NCBI RefSeq assembly: GCF_964340395.1
Contig: NC_135551.1
Coordinates: 3,721,963-3,785,962 of the forward strand
Length of the DNA: 64,000 nt
Direction: 5' to 3'
Origin: Glandiceps talaboti
Taxonomy: Eukaryota > Hemichordata > Enteropneusta > Spengelidae
Under the pieces are notes generated by a model. That model was not told the DNA's origin. It saw nothing but the letters and a program-made list of their open reading frames with translations, and did no database searches. The position numbers were made by a program, and so were the translations under genes. Positions 20,860 to 33,549 of this stretch are shown here, piece by piece (the stretch's first letter is position 1; every line of letters begins with the position of its first letter).

Positions 20860-21945
20860 TTAGGTGTAAGTGATGTATACTCGATATTCTGTAGACCTAC
20901 CATGTAATAGATATTGCCTTGAAATACACAGCCATGGATACACTAAAGACGACAGTACCTTAAATACACTCTGTCATTAGTAGCATTTTAAGCATTATGC
21001 CAACAATTATTTAGACTGAGAATGTAGTCATACTCGTATGGTAATTCTGGCTATATGGTCCCCTGGATTTGAGAGATTAATTTGAATGTTTGTAGTGAAA
21101 TTGATCAACCTACCCCCCTGATAAAAAGAGGATTAAATGTTTGATAGCTCTACTGAGCTCTGTATGCAGTTGAATTTAGGCCGCATTGGAAATTGATTAC
21201 TCTAAAATCCATATTATCTAGTCAATGCTAGGGGTGTCATCGCTGCCAAGCAATTCTTTGTTGCCAATTTGAATCACCATACAAGGACACATACTTTTTT
21301 TGGGGGGGAGAGGGGGTTAACATACATGCACATGCTTGACTGTGAATTATGAAGAGTTATAATGGAATGTGCCATTATAACTCATATTATAAACCATACA
21401 AACATACAGAAAGTTAAAATGAATGGGGGACTTTAGTGTATTGTTGTAATGTAACTGTTGAATATGACGCGCAACGATGATGGCAAATAAAGACGGCGAC
21501 ACGGCAGTAATAGAGATGGCGGCAACACGGCGGAGGTTTGTGAGGTTTATGTGTGTTGGTATGAGAGATTAAGGCCATAGACAGCAAGTGAAAAATATGT
21601 AAAACCTACAAAGGACTAACCAACGAACCATTGCCAACCAACCAAACAACAAAGTAATCAACCATAGAGACCCACCTAGTCAGAGAAAACCGAAATCCAC
21701 AAGAAACCAGGTGTACGGAAAGGGATAACAAAAAATCGAGGGGTGCTGTTTGTGTATGTCAATATGTAATATATCACGTGCAACGAAGACAGCGGACTGA
21801 AACGCGAGGTAGATGATAGCGCAGATATGACAATTGGTGCCGGAGACGCAAAAAATGATAGTGTATTTGATGTACGTATGTTGGAAGGGGTGAGTTGGGA
21901 TAGTTAAAAGAGCAATCACTCATGCAGCCATACATACTAAAAAAA
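20860..21945. repeat. ~1-kb duplicated module, copy 2
   Basis: Diverged second copy of 18735-19710. Its best minus-strand ORF (79 codons, 21680-21919) differs from that of copy 1, which argues for a non-coding repeat rather than a duplicated gene. Confidence 0.8.
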
Positions 21946-24480
21946 ACCCCAAAAACTTACTTGGTTCTGATGTCTGAAACTGTTTTTCTGTTCTTCTAAA
22001 CTGCTCCAAAAGTTCTAATAATAAAATGGCTTAAAAATACATTTCAATATATAAATTACTTTTTAATAGATGTACATAAATGCAAAATACACATCAGTAG
22101 CGTAATAATCAAATACATCGATCAGTCTTAGGTCTTCTTATCACCACTTAACTTTGTCGAGCCTGGCTTCCTGAAAATAAACTTGCATGGAAATTGTATT
22201 AATACAGTTTGGTTAATATATTGTGTTTTATTTAATAAAATAATGAAGAAATACATTCAATATAGATGACATTTACCAAAGTGCTCCCATATGGATGACA
22301 TTAAATTTTCAAGGTTATAATTTGTAGACAATATTTTTTTATGAAATTGGGTGAAAGGAAGAAATCAAATCTTGACTAAGGTACACTTGCCCAGGTTTGG
22401 GAAACCACTATAAAGAAAGAACTGTGTGTGTAAATTTGCAAATACAGTATAATTAATTGATTTTTTATTGTTCTACTGTTTCTCCCTGAAAAATCGACCC
22501 CAATGGTTAGAAAAACCAATGAGAATAAGTCAAGCAAAAATATTTTTATACTATTAAATTGATTATGAAATAATAACCGACTAAAGTTGCATAAAGTGGG
22601 TAGAATTTGTATGTGTTATCAAAATGTGTATATTTGTCCTATCTCAGAGAATTAATTTTTTTTTGCAGAAGTAATATGGGAGGGGGGTGTACAACACCCA
22701 TAGGTGGGAAAGGTCTGCTGGAAAGCAGTGTTTTTTGTATACTTTTCTGGGCTGGAAAACTTTGGAAAACCCTGTTCAGCTGGACTGATAGATTTTGCTT
22801 CAGTTGCAGCTTAGAATAAATCTATAATTTTCAAAACATTATTACAATTCTTAAAAGTTAGATTTCATTTTCCAAAAGACAATTAATTTGGTCAGTTTTT
22901 AGCTATTTCAACGTACAAACTGCTGCCTGTATCTATCATAGATCTGTAGAGTATCTATTTTGTGCTATAAAGTTGGTATTAGAAAGTGTCTCTATTTTTG
23001 GGTATGTAGTATGACAACAGTAAGGACTTGATGATCTCAGCAAAGCCTCCTAGTATCATTTCACACAGAGTTGTCCTCTTAATTTTCAATTTCTTTTCTA
23101 AATAAATCATTTAATGATGTCATATGAACATGTATAATGAGAGTAATCCATAATGCCAATACTATTTCAACTTTTAAGTGCAATTAACTATGAAAGGAGA
23201 ATTAGACATTAATAGTCATTGGTGTCTAATTATGTGCTTATTTACTATATATTAGTATTTATTATATATTAGTATTTATCATATATTAGTATTTATTATA
23301 TTAGTACTTATTACTTATTAGTGATTATTTATTTATTATATGTTATTATTATTATCCTAAAGTTATTATTATTATCATTATTGTTATTAAGATAGAATTT
23401 AATAGTAGGGCCGGCAAAGAAAATTTATCTTAAGTGTGCTTCTTTGAACTAGTATTGGCAAAATAAACCACTTTCATTAATTTTGTTCACATGACCATAT
23501 ATCCCAGGATGAGGTGGGCAACTCTTTGTGAAATGACATAGGGAGGCTATGTTGAAACCCCCAAAAACCAAACTGTTGTCATACTACACACCCTAAAAAT
23601 GGTCTGACTCTTTCTTATACCAACTGTATCACTCAAAATACATACTATACAGGTCTATAATACATGCAGACGGTAGTTCATATGATGTAATACCTAAAAA
23701 CTGATCAAAAATAATTAATTTTTTGAGAAATGAAATCTTACTTTTAGCAATTGTAAGAATTATTTTGAAAAATATATCAATATTTTGAGCTACAATTAAA
23801 ATAAAATCAACCAGTCTAGATGGGCAGGGTTATCCAAAATCTTCTCGCCTAGAAAAGTATATACCTTATATCATACATGTACCTTATGACATACAGACTT
23901 TACAGCAGACCTTCCCCGTATAGTCCATGGGAGTAATTTGTAATTGCTCAAGGCCAGGTTTCAAATTATGATTAATTATGCAGTAAATATTGATTTTTGA
24001 TGACAAAAATGGCATATTTTCCAAATGACATGTCACCTTTGTGCCAGTTTTGAAAGAAATCAGATATTGGAAGTCTGAGCCCATTGTAATAGTCACTCAC
24101 TTTGGGGACTAAAAGTGCTTTTGCAGGATGAATTCTATTCCCTTTTCTAAACATTGTGATCTCTGATTGAGAGAGAAACACAAGTGTGGTAAACCATAAT
24201 ATTTTTGTTCAAAAATTCAATTGATAAATATTGAATTGAACTTTTATGATTCAGTTTTAATTTAGCAAAACCAATTGCAACCTACAGGAGCATTTTGGTT
24301 TACACCAGTTATATTTTTACAGCTTTTATTTTATTTATTTTTTACAGAGCTTAATGAGGGAGACAGTAGTTCTCTTATAAAAACTTTTTTTTTTAAAACT
24401 CCTCCCATAAAACAAAAACTACTCCAATGGTAAAAAACTACTAATGGTCCTTGCTCAGTGCTCGGGGATCATCATGTTAT
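21946..24480. other. AT-rich intergenic stretch without a supportable gene
   Basis: Only short ORFs and simple repeats were seen, e.g. TATTAGTATTTAT repeats around 23250-23350. One minus-strand acceptor-like site near 22175 is followed by a 13-codon open stretch (KPGSTKLSGDKKT) and a stop. It could be a terminal exon, but no partner exon was found. Confidence 0.4.
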
Positions 24481-27200
24481 AGACTTTCTGTAATTACAGA
24501 TTTTTAGTTGTAGTCTTTTTAGCCCTAATTTGCATATCAAATCATCATATCAAGAATACATCCTAATCTAATTATAGACGACCAAAAAGACACATTTTAG
24601 GCACTAATTTGCATATTACTGATTGGATCATCTTGTTATAGACTTTTAGACTTTTAGTTTGAGGCTTTTTAGCCCTAATTTGCATATCACTGATGAGATA
24701 AACACATCAAGAATACATCTTAATCTAATGATAGATTTTTGACCATAAAGACACTAATTTGCATATTACTGATTAGATCATCTTGTTATAGACTTTCTTT
24801 TATTTTTAGTCTTTTTAGCCCTTATTTGCATATCACTGATGAGATAAACACATCAAGAGTACATCTTAATCAAATGATAGATCTTTGACCAAAAAGACAA
24901 ATTTTTAGGCACTAATTTGCATATTACTGGTTGGATCATCTTGTTATAGACTTTTTGTAAATATACTTTTAGTTTTAGTCTTTTAGCCCTAATTTGCATA
25001 TCACTGATGAGATAAACACATCAAGAATACATCTTAATCTAATGATAGATTTTTGACCAAAAAGACACATTATTAGGCACTAATTTGCATATTACTGATT
25101 GGATCATCTTGTTATAGACTTTTTGTAAATATAGACTTAAATTTAGTCTTTTTAACATTAATTTGCATATCACTGATGAGATACACACATCAAGAATACA
25201 TATTAATCTAATGATAGATTTTGACCAAAAAGACACATTTTTAGGCACTAATTTGCATATTACTGGTTGGATCATCTTGTTATAGACTTTCTTTTAGTTT
25301 TAGTCTTTTTAGCCCTAATTTGCATATCATTGATGAGATAAACACATCAAGAGTACATCTTAATCAAATGATAGATTTATGACAAAAAAGACACATTATT
25401 AGACACTAATTTGCATATTACTGATTGGATCATCTTGTTATAGACTTTTTGTAAATAAAGACTTTTATTTTTAGTCTTTTTAGCCCTAATTTGCATATCA
25501 CTGATGAATAAACACATTAACAATACATCTTAATCTAATGATAGACTTTTGACAAAAAAGACACATTATTAGGCACTAATTTGCATATTACTGATTGGAT
25601 CATCTTGTTATAGTCTTTTTGTAAATATAGACCTTTAGTTTGTCTTTTTTGCCCTAATTTGCATATCATTGATGAGATAAACTCATCAAGAGTACATCTT
25701 AATCTAATGATAGATTTTTGACCAAAAAGACACATTATCAGGCACTAATTTGCATATTACTGATTTGATCATCTTGTTATAGACTTTCTTTTATTTTTAG
25801 TCTTTTTAGCCCTTATTTGCATATCACTGATGAGATAAACACATCAAGAGTACATCTTAATCTAATGATAGATTTTTGACCAAAAAGACATTATCAGGCA
25901 CTAATTTGCATATTACTGATTTGATCATCTTGTTATAGACTTTCTTTTATTTTTAGTCTTTTTAGCCCTTATTTGCATATCACTGATGAGATAAACACAT
26001 CAAGAGTACATCTTAATCTAATGATAGATTTTTGACCAAAACGACACATTAGGCACTAATTTGCATAGTACTGATTGGATCATCTTGTTAAAGACTTTTG
26101 GTAAATATAGACTTTTAGTCACATTATTAGGCACTAATTTGCATATTACTGATTGGATCATCTTGTTATAGACTTTTTGTAAATATAGACTTATTTTCAG
26201 TCTTTTTAGCCCTAATTTGCATATCACTGATGAGATAAACACATCAAGAATACATCTTAATCTAATGATAGATTTTTGACCAAAAAGACACATTTTTTGG
26301 CACTAATTTGCATATTACTGATTGGATCATATTGTTATAGACTTTCTTTTATTTTTAGTCTTTTTAGCCCTTATTTGCATATTACTGATGAGATAAACAC
26401 ATCAAGAGTACAGCTTAATCTAATGATAGATTTTTGACCAAAACGACACATTATTAGGTACTAATTTGCATATTACTGATTGGATCATCTTGTTAAAGAC
26501 TTTTGGTAAATATAGACTTTTAGTCACATTATTAGGCACTAATTTTCATAGTACTGATTGGATCATCTTGTTAAAGACTTTTGGTAAATATTGACTTCTA
26601 GTCACATTATTAGGCACTAATTTGCATATTACTGATTGGATCATCTTGTTATAGACTTTTTGTAAATATAGACTTTTATTTTCAGTCTTTTTAGCCCTAA
26701 TTTGCATATACTGATTGGATCATCTTGTTATAGACTTTTTGTAATTATAGACTTAGTTTTAGGCTTTTCAGCCCTAATTTGTATATCACTGATGAAATCA
26801 TGGTATCAAGATTACATCTAAATCCAATGATAGATTTTTGACCAAAAAGACTCATTATTAGCCACTAATTTGCATATCACTGATTGGACCATTGTGTTAA
26901 GGACCTTTTGTAAATGTATACTTTTAGTCCTTTTAGCCTTTGCATATCACTGATGAGATCATATCAAGAAAACATCTTAAAGTATAGACTGTTAACCAAA
27001 AAGACACATTTTAGGCACTAATTTGCATATCACTGATTGGATCATCTTGTTATACTTTTTTTTTTTTATAAATATAGACTTTTAGTTTTAGTCTTTTAGC
27101 CCTAATTTGCATATCATTGATGCAGTCATGGTATCAAGAATACATCTTAATCTAATGATAGACTTTTGACCAAAAAGATGCAATCATAGGCCTTAATTTG
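24480..27200. repeat. Satellite array with ~175-bp dimeric unit, about 15 units
   Basis: Each unit has two related halves, one with GCCCTAATTTGCATATCACTG and one with GGCACTAATTTGCATATTAC, joined by GATAGATTTTTGACCAAAA and CATCTTGTTATAGACTTTT. Copies are similar but not identical; edge copies are more diverged. The same sentence-like order (TTTGACCAAAAAGACACATTTTTAG followed by CTAATTTGCATATCACTGAT) occurs in the dispersed elements at 4810-5100 and 43960-44270, so the satellite probably arose by expansion of that element's core. Confidence 0.9.
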
Positions 27201-27569
27201 GTTTTGAGACACATATTTGATCACTATATCATGAGTATAACTGAAGCAGTGACATTATTTTGTATTGTAATTTATGAATGTTCTGACCATCACAAAACGA
27301 AAAATAAATTTGGTACACATTGTTGGTTGTTATGCGGTTATTAGCTATATTTGTAATATTGTAAACAAACTTATCTTTTTCATCATCTTCAAAGAAGAAT
27401 GTCTTTACGGAAATAACTCTTAAATTTGTAACATGAATGAAAAAAAATATGCGCTGCAGAGCAAAATACACAGGTTTTAATTTTGTATGATTAGCATTTT
27501 AATGAAAGAAATATTTCAATTCAACTTTGTATTTCTAGAAAAAAAAAACTAGCTAACTAGATTTTGCGA

Positions 27570-27790
27570 AAACTTTAACACTAATTAGAAGTGGCACAGT
27601 CAGTATTTCTAGAAACAATCTATTTTAAGTTTACATTTGGTTAACTAGTTTGGGGATAATTTTAGTACGGGAACCCTAAATAGAAGTGGCACAGTCTGTA
27701 TTTCGAGGAACAATCTATTTCAAGTTTACATTTGGTTAACTAGTTTTAGGGTAATTTTAGTATGGGACCCTAAATAGAAGTGGTGTTCGG
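27570..27790. repeat. ~100-bp tandem repeat, 2-3 copies
   Basis: Landmarks AGAAGTGGCACAGTC, GAACAATCTATTT and TTACATTTGGTTAACTAGTT, with GGGACCCTAAATAGAAGTGG between units. Confidence 0.8.
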
Positions 27791-27980
27791 TGGTTATACG
27801 CAATTATGGTTTTCAAGTTTGTGTTTGGTAAATAGTCTAATATAAACATCAATGATTTTTCATTTGAACATGACAAAATACAATTGTTTAGGTTGTGAAA
27901 GAAATGTGTACACCGGAGGTGGCCTCAGCTGAATTTAGAGGAATCTGGGTACCCGAGAACAACTTTGTGTACATGACTAG

Positions 27981-28625
27981 CTATTCAAATTTGTTTGTCG
28001 ATAAATTTTTATTTGTATTTTTTATTCGCAGATAAATTTTGATATGTATTTTGTATTTGTGTTTTGCGTTCTTAATGTTTTCGAAAATGGGGAATATTAC
28101 AGTCTCTGCCACTTGAACAACCAATGACAAATTTTCCTCCTGACAAAACCTTCTAAATCCTAACCTGCCAACCCGGGCCGCCACCCTCCCGCCAAAAAAG
28201 GTACCGCGCCGAAATTGCCCCCATTCCAACACAACGGGCCCAAATGCAGCAAAAAGAACTAACATTGCAAACCGACTTATCTCATATACCATCCGTCGAC
28301 GTTCTCGCAGGGACCATACCATGATGAATTGACGAACCAATGCGCAAACCATAGACTTCCATTCTCGAACAGTCTCTATTGTACGGCGAACAAACATCTG
28401 AACCAAACACAGCATCCATACGGTGATACACATTGCAATTTTTCCTTCCAACTTCCTCTTTTCGACCAGTGAGCGAAGTAGACAGCATACAGCATCCAGG
28501 ACCCATACCAAACATCGGAATATTCTTCTATCATCATCCACTCTCAGCAGTACAAGGCTTCGGATATATACTATGACGACATAGACCAGGGTTAGCAGCA
28601 CAACACACGGAGAACCAGTATCCAT
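27981..28625 (-). CDS. Hypothetical single-exon membrane-protein-like ORF, 214 aa
   Basis: A long open frame in otherwise stop-rich DNA, with higher GC content than its flanks over the first ~160 codons. The translation has several hydrophobic helices: about residues 7-27 (VVLLTLVYVVIVYIRSLVLL), 36-53, 64-80, 90-105 and 117-135. These are separated by Arg-rich loops such as RVDDDRR and SLRERRR, suggesting a polytopic membrane protein. The last ~35 codons are Lys/Asn/Ile-rich and lie in AT-rich DNA with AATAAA motifs, so the true end may be different. The start ATG follows a TATA box at 28681-28692 by about 57 bp, a normal spacing for a short 5' leader. I recognise no family. It may be a lineage-restricted gene, part of a mobile element, or chance. 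Confidence 0.4.
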   Translation of the reverse strand: MDTGSPCVVLLTLVYVVIVYIRSLVLLRVDDDRRIFRCLVWVLDAVCCLLRSLVEKRKLEGKIAMCITVWMLCLVQMFVRRTIETVREWKSMVCALVRQFIMVWSLRERRRMVYEISRFAMLVLFAAFGPVVLEWGQFRRGTFFGGRVAARVGRLGFRRFCQEENLSLVVQVAETVIFPIFENIKNAKHKYKIHIKIYLRIKNTNKNLSTNKFE

Positions 28626-28680
28626 CTTTCTTTATCGTTTGCTGGAGTCGCAAAGACAGTTTGAAAATGTATCACGCGTC

Positions 28681-28692
28681 ATTTATATACCC
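28681..28692 (-). promoter_or_regulatory. TATA box upstream of the 214-aa ORF
   Basis: On the minus strand the sequence reads GGGTATATAAAT, a near-consensus TATA element. Initiation about 30 bp downstream would give a leader of roughly 30 nt before the ATG at 28625. Confidence 0.4.
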
Positions 28693-29204
28693 AACCCAAG
28701 ATGTTAGATTCCTGTCGAGAACCATGAACCAATCAGACCTAGAGGATCAAAACTTTCCTCTACCCCTCCAGGTGCACTTTAAAGGTGGTGGCAGGGAAAA
28801 CTATTGTGTTTGTAAGACTAGTTAGGTGTTGTTTGTTTCAAATTGGTCAATCACTTGACAGGGAGTACACGTGTTACATTTGACAGACAACCAATCAAAA
28901 GTCCAGAGTTAATTTCTCCACATTCTTTTATTTTACAGGAATACAAACTTATGTAACGTACACAGGGGGTGAACACTGTGTAATGAAGGTATAGACTGTA
29001 GCGTTCCTCGCTAAATGCGTGCAATGACGGATAAGCACTGGTATTGTTGATGAATTATGAATGTATGTGTTGACCCCCGTTTGAATGAAAGTGTAATGTA
29101 TAAAATTATGCGAAAACCAGGACGTGGTGACGGGGGCTATTGTCTTGGAATAAGGTGTTGCATTTTGTTACCAATTACTCAACTTGTTGACATATAGTTT
29201 ATTT

Positions 29205-29950
29205 ATTTATTTCACGGAAGGCCGGCAAGTCCCATTTACAGGCTCCTAAAAATGCAAAAATCAAGAATACAAAACACACAAGCATATCAAACAAACAAAA
29301 CTAACTTAATGCACATTAAAAACACATTACGAGGCAAATATATAAAATCAACATTGTCAGGTGGACAATCTGGAAAATTAAATTTGACACATTAAAGTCA
29401 ATATTCAAAATACTACAACAAAGACCACTATACGTTGTTATACATGTACATCTGTGAACGGTACAGTGTTTAAAAACATTAAATTTATTGGCATCAGGTT
29501 TGTAAACTTTCTAGTTCTCTGATCCGGCCTCTGTGGAACTTTAAAATGTAACTTGAAGAGAATATACGGACTATCATAAACATTACTTACACACTTGTAT
29601 AAGAATACCATGTCTAAGAACATCCTCCGCCGCGCTGAGAGGGGATTGGCAAATCGAAAAACCTGCATAAATGTGCATATTGTGACGGTTAAAAATGATT
29701 CCGTTTAATGAATTTTCCAGAACCCTTTCAATGCTAACCTGTGGTTTATTTTGGCAAGGTGACCAAATGATTGAGCCCTATTCCAGAATACTCCCCATGG
29801 GTGATCAATGGATGCTGTTCCTGCGCCAAACCACAATTGAATGGGGTTGGCTAAGTATCTCCAAGTATAGATTACGATCCAACCTCTCCTTGCAAATCCC
29901 ACACTTATTTGTAAAGAAATCTCTTATTATGTATGAACACTGAAGTCGAT
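29205..29950 (-). mobile_element. 3' fragment of a non-LTR (LINE) retrotransposon, frameshifted
   Basis: The minus strand encodes the C-terminal region typical of Jockey/CR1-type LINE polyproteins in two frames. One frame has the 'GSIIWSPCQNK...SIERVLENFIKR' segment near 29720-29790. The other has SARRRMFLDMVFLYKCVSN and VPQRPDQRTRKF at 29440-29670. A frameshift separates them. The 3' non-coding part ends in an (AAAT)n-like tail at 29205-29217. The reverse-transcriptase core is missing, so the copy is 5'-truncated and dead. Confidence 0.7.
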
Positions 29951-30516
29951 TATCACTGTTATTTTATACTAGTGTATCATACATTTGTACATCTCCAGAA
30001 TACGGGAAGTATGCCATATAACTGCACAAATGAAAATCAGCGACAACGTTTTTTTTGTGAGCTTGAATGGAAGAGGGAACTGGGAAACAATTTGTACAAA
30101 ATATTTTCTCATCAGCCCCCACCCCTTAACCCCCCCTAAGTTCTGTTCGTTCCCTCGGTTTGCATTTGCGCGGAAATGTAATTCAGGCCAGATATACTCT
30201 GTCTAAAATAGGTGGAACAACATTATCCACATATTAGGGCAAGAAATGGCAAGACAACTAGTTTATTAACTGTGGAAAGCTTCATAAGACAGTTGATTTC
30301 TCGGGATTCAATCACGATATGAGCAGTCAAATTGTTGGTCGCTTCTTTCTGTCTGTGAGGAGGATTTAATTTAGAAGTGTTTAAGACGATTTAAACATTT
30401 AAACTATCAATCCAGCAATATATACCAATGACAACTGTCTGTCAAACGTGTCACATGAACTGATTGCTTTGTTAACTGAAAATATGATTTCATTGAGACA
30501 CTGACCCGCCCCTGTG

Positions 30517-30930
30517 TATGGTGTCCAATCCATGACAAAATTACAACTCCCTCATTTTGCCATTCTTATTTCAATTTTACAAATCAAATATCTATTTTTC
30601 TGTTCTATATTCCATTTTACAATTCGTCATTCCAAAACTGAGTGCAATTAAACAACTGAACTTTCATTTCTGAATGAAATTTTACAACTCAACTTTCCAT
30701 TTTTTAATTTTGTATTCTATTTTCCATGTTTAATTCTGTATTCTATTGTACAGTTCGACATTCGATTACTCTGCTTCCTGTTTCATTCGACTACTCATTC
30801 TTCTAAACCCAATTTCACAGTTACACATTTGATTTCAGGGTTCCACTATTCGACATTCTATTTCTCAGTTCAACATTGTATTTCATAGTTCAACATTCTA
30901 TTTCTCAGTTCGACATTTTGATTTCACGGT
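30517..30930 (-). repeat. Inverted repeat, right copy
   Basis: Reverse-complement partner of 18094-18492. The two copies enclose about 12.0 kb. Confidence 0.9.
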
Positions 30931-31551
30931 TCTACGGATTCAACATTTTATCTTACAAATCAACATCACTACCTTCAATCTTAGTGTTCTAAATTTGATT
31001 TCACCATTAACATATAACAAATGTGAATTTGGATATTCGAAATGCGCTGATACACTTGACTTACAGATTGAATTTGATGACTGCGTATTCACGCATGTGA
31101 CGGCAAAGAAGTGAGGCCAGGAAGGTGCGTGACTAAACGACGTCCAAGTGAAATCCTAATCTATCCAGAGATGATGTGATTCGTTTTTGACGTAATTTCA
31201 AACCATGAATACGTGTTTAAGAAATCAACAAATTGCATGTGAAGTTTGAACATTGATCTAAAATGCGTTTACGATCGCGTTTCAAAAACGATACCCCCAT
31301 AGTTTGAAAATACCGCGGAATCAGGTCGACTTGCTATGTTAATGAGGTGTTGCAACGTCACTATGTTAAATTAGCATGATATATTCATTCATTTACATGT
31401 TTAAAAATAACGTACTTATTGAGTACTTTTATACAATAATCATAAACGGTACATTTTTTACATCAGGAACACTTCAACCTATGACTATGACGGTGGTTTC
31501 CCACTCAATTACAGACAGTTAATGAGGTGGTGCAATAACACTACGTTATTT

Positions 31552-31601
31552 TTACCTCCCGTAAGGGTACGGGAGGTATTAAAAGGGGAAGGTGTGTATG
31601 T

Positions 31602-31689
<88 letters not shown>

Positions 31690-32704
31690 GTCATCATTTT
31701 CTAAAAATCGGCTGGCTCAATTGTAATGAAATTTGGGATATATAATCGTTAGGGTAATAGCTAGACCTGATTACGTTTTGAGCCAGATCTGTTAATGTTT
31801 AATTAGAGAAATTTGCATATTAATGAAATCAACTAATTATGCAATATCTTAAGACTGCATACTTCAATTTCAATATAATTTATTATATTCATTAAACATA
31901 ACAACATACATTTGTCCTATAAAATTCGTTGATGTATCTAACAGCTTTAATGAATAATTTGCATAATTAACTATTTTTGGTAATTAGGCTATATCTTAAG
32001 AATGCATACTTCAATTCCAATATAATTCAGTACACATGTTAACCATTACAATCACATATGTCCTGTAAAGCTTGTTGGTGTACCTTTCAGTGTTAATGAT
32101 TAATTTGCATAATTAATTATTCTTGGTAATTAGGCTATATCTTACGACTGCACACTTCAATTTCAATACAATTCAGTACATACATTAACCATGACAAATT
32201 GTGTATGTCCTATAAAGTTAGTTGATGTACCTTACAGTGTTAATGAATAATTTGCATAATTAATGATTTTCGGTAATTAGGCTATATCTTAAGACTGCAT
32301 ACTTCAATTTCAATACAATTTAGTACATACGTTAACCGTAACAAAGCGGATATGTCCGATAAAATCTTTTATATAGCTTAGTTTTAATGAAAAATTTGCA
32401 TAATTAATGATTTTAGGTAACTAGGTTGTATCTTAAAAATGCAAGCTCCACATTTCGTATAATATGATACGTACATCAACCATAATAATACGCACCTGTC
32501 CTATGAAGTTTGTTGCTACAACTTTTTCCTTTAATGAGTTTTTGAATAATGAACGATATTCAGTAATTAAGCAGTATCATACACTCTTACATACATTAAC
32601 CTAAGAAAGTACACTTGTCCAAAAAACAAAGCCTGTTACCATAGTTTTTTTTAGTTTAATGAGTTATTTGCATAATTAGTGATTCCCTTACGGGAGGCAT
32701 TCTG
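31552..32704 (-). mobile_element. Second tandem-core/microsatellite/hairpin element, opposite orientation
   Basis: It begins with the hairpin ACCTCCCGTA-AGGG-TACGGGAGGT, followed by a (GT)n tract (31600-31630), a (CTGT)n tract (31631-31687), then about five ~155-bp tandem units (landmarks AATTTGCATAATTAA, GGCTATATCTTAAGACTGCA, CTTCAATTTCAATA), and ends at CCCTTACGGGAGGCATT. The first and last 13 bases, CCTCCCGTAAGGG and CCCTTACGGGAGG, are inverted repeats. The architecture matches the element at 3808-5372 with unrelated end sequences. No ORF was found. Confidence 0.75.
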
Positions 32705-33549
32705 TTTAAATCTGGTTAAACATGCAAGCGTGGCATGGGTGGTTATGTTTTGGTTATATTTGGTGTTTTGGCAATCCTTTTGGATCGATGAAAAATGGTG
32801 TCACCGTTTTGGTAATGGCTTGGTTGCCGAACTTGTGTAGTATGTACGTAGGACGGTATGGCATCGCTACCGATTTTATAAGAATATCGCCAATCCCTAT
32901 AATAACGTCATTGTTCTGTATTAGGACCGTCATAGACAAGAATAAAACCGTTTAGGAAAGGAATAACAGTTTACAAGCGACTGTGCAACGCCGATACTGC
33001 TACAACACTTATCTTTCAAATTGATAGCTCTAATGATCTAATCATACTATGCATGATTCAAGATTGACAATGTAGTAAATATATATGCTTAGAGAAACTT
33101 TTATCTGGCTGGGAAATGTTGATCTGTGAATTCATATACGTATTATATATGTTTATTATGCATATTGATTTGACAAATGTCCATACGTTATTGCAATTGT
33201 TCGTCTACATCGTAACAGATCCCTAGATAAAGACAGGTGGCAAAATAGTTATAAAATATGTTAATTTTATTTAATGCCCTTTTCTCAACAAGTGTCTTCA
33301 TCATACCACTTATGGCACTATAAAATTCATTGACCTAGGCACATACCTACATTTGTAAAATGCTCAATTATTTTAGTCTGACGATGGTGGTAAGGTTCGA
33401 GTAAGGTACTCATTAATTGTAAAACCTTCGCTGAGGAGTCGTCAACAGAGCCAGGAGTGTAGTCACCTCCGTCAAGACTCATTTCAAACGTTGATTCACA
33501 GAATGTTCACGATCATTTAACTTAAATTGGAATTTTGAGAATATTTTCC

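Noticed and set aside
22110-22175. Possible terminal exon on the minus strand (acceptor, 13 codons, stop, ATTAAA downstream)
   Set aside because: No partner exon or homologous protein could be identified; too short to support.
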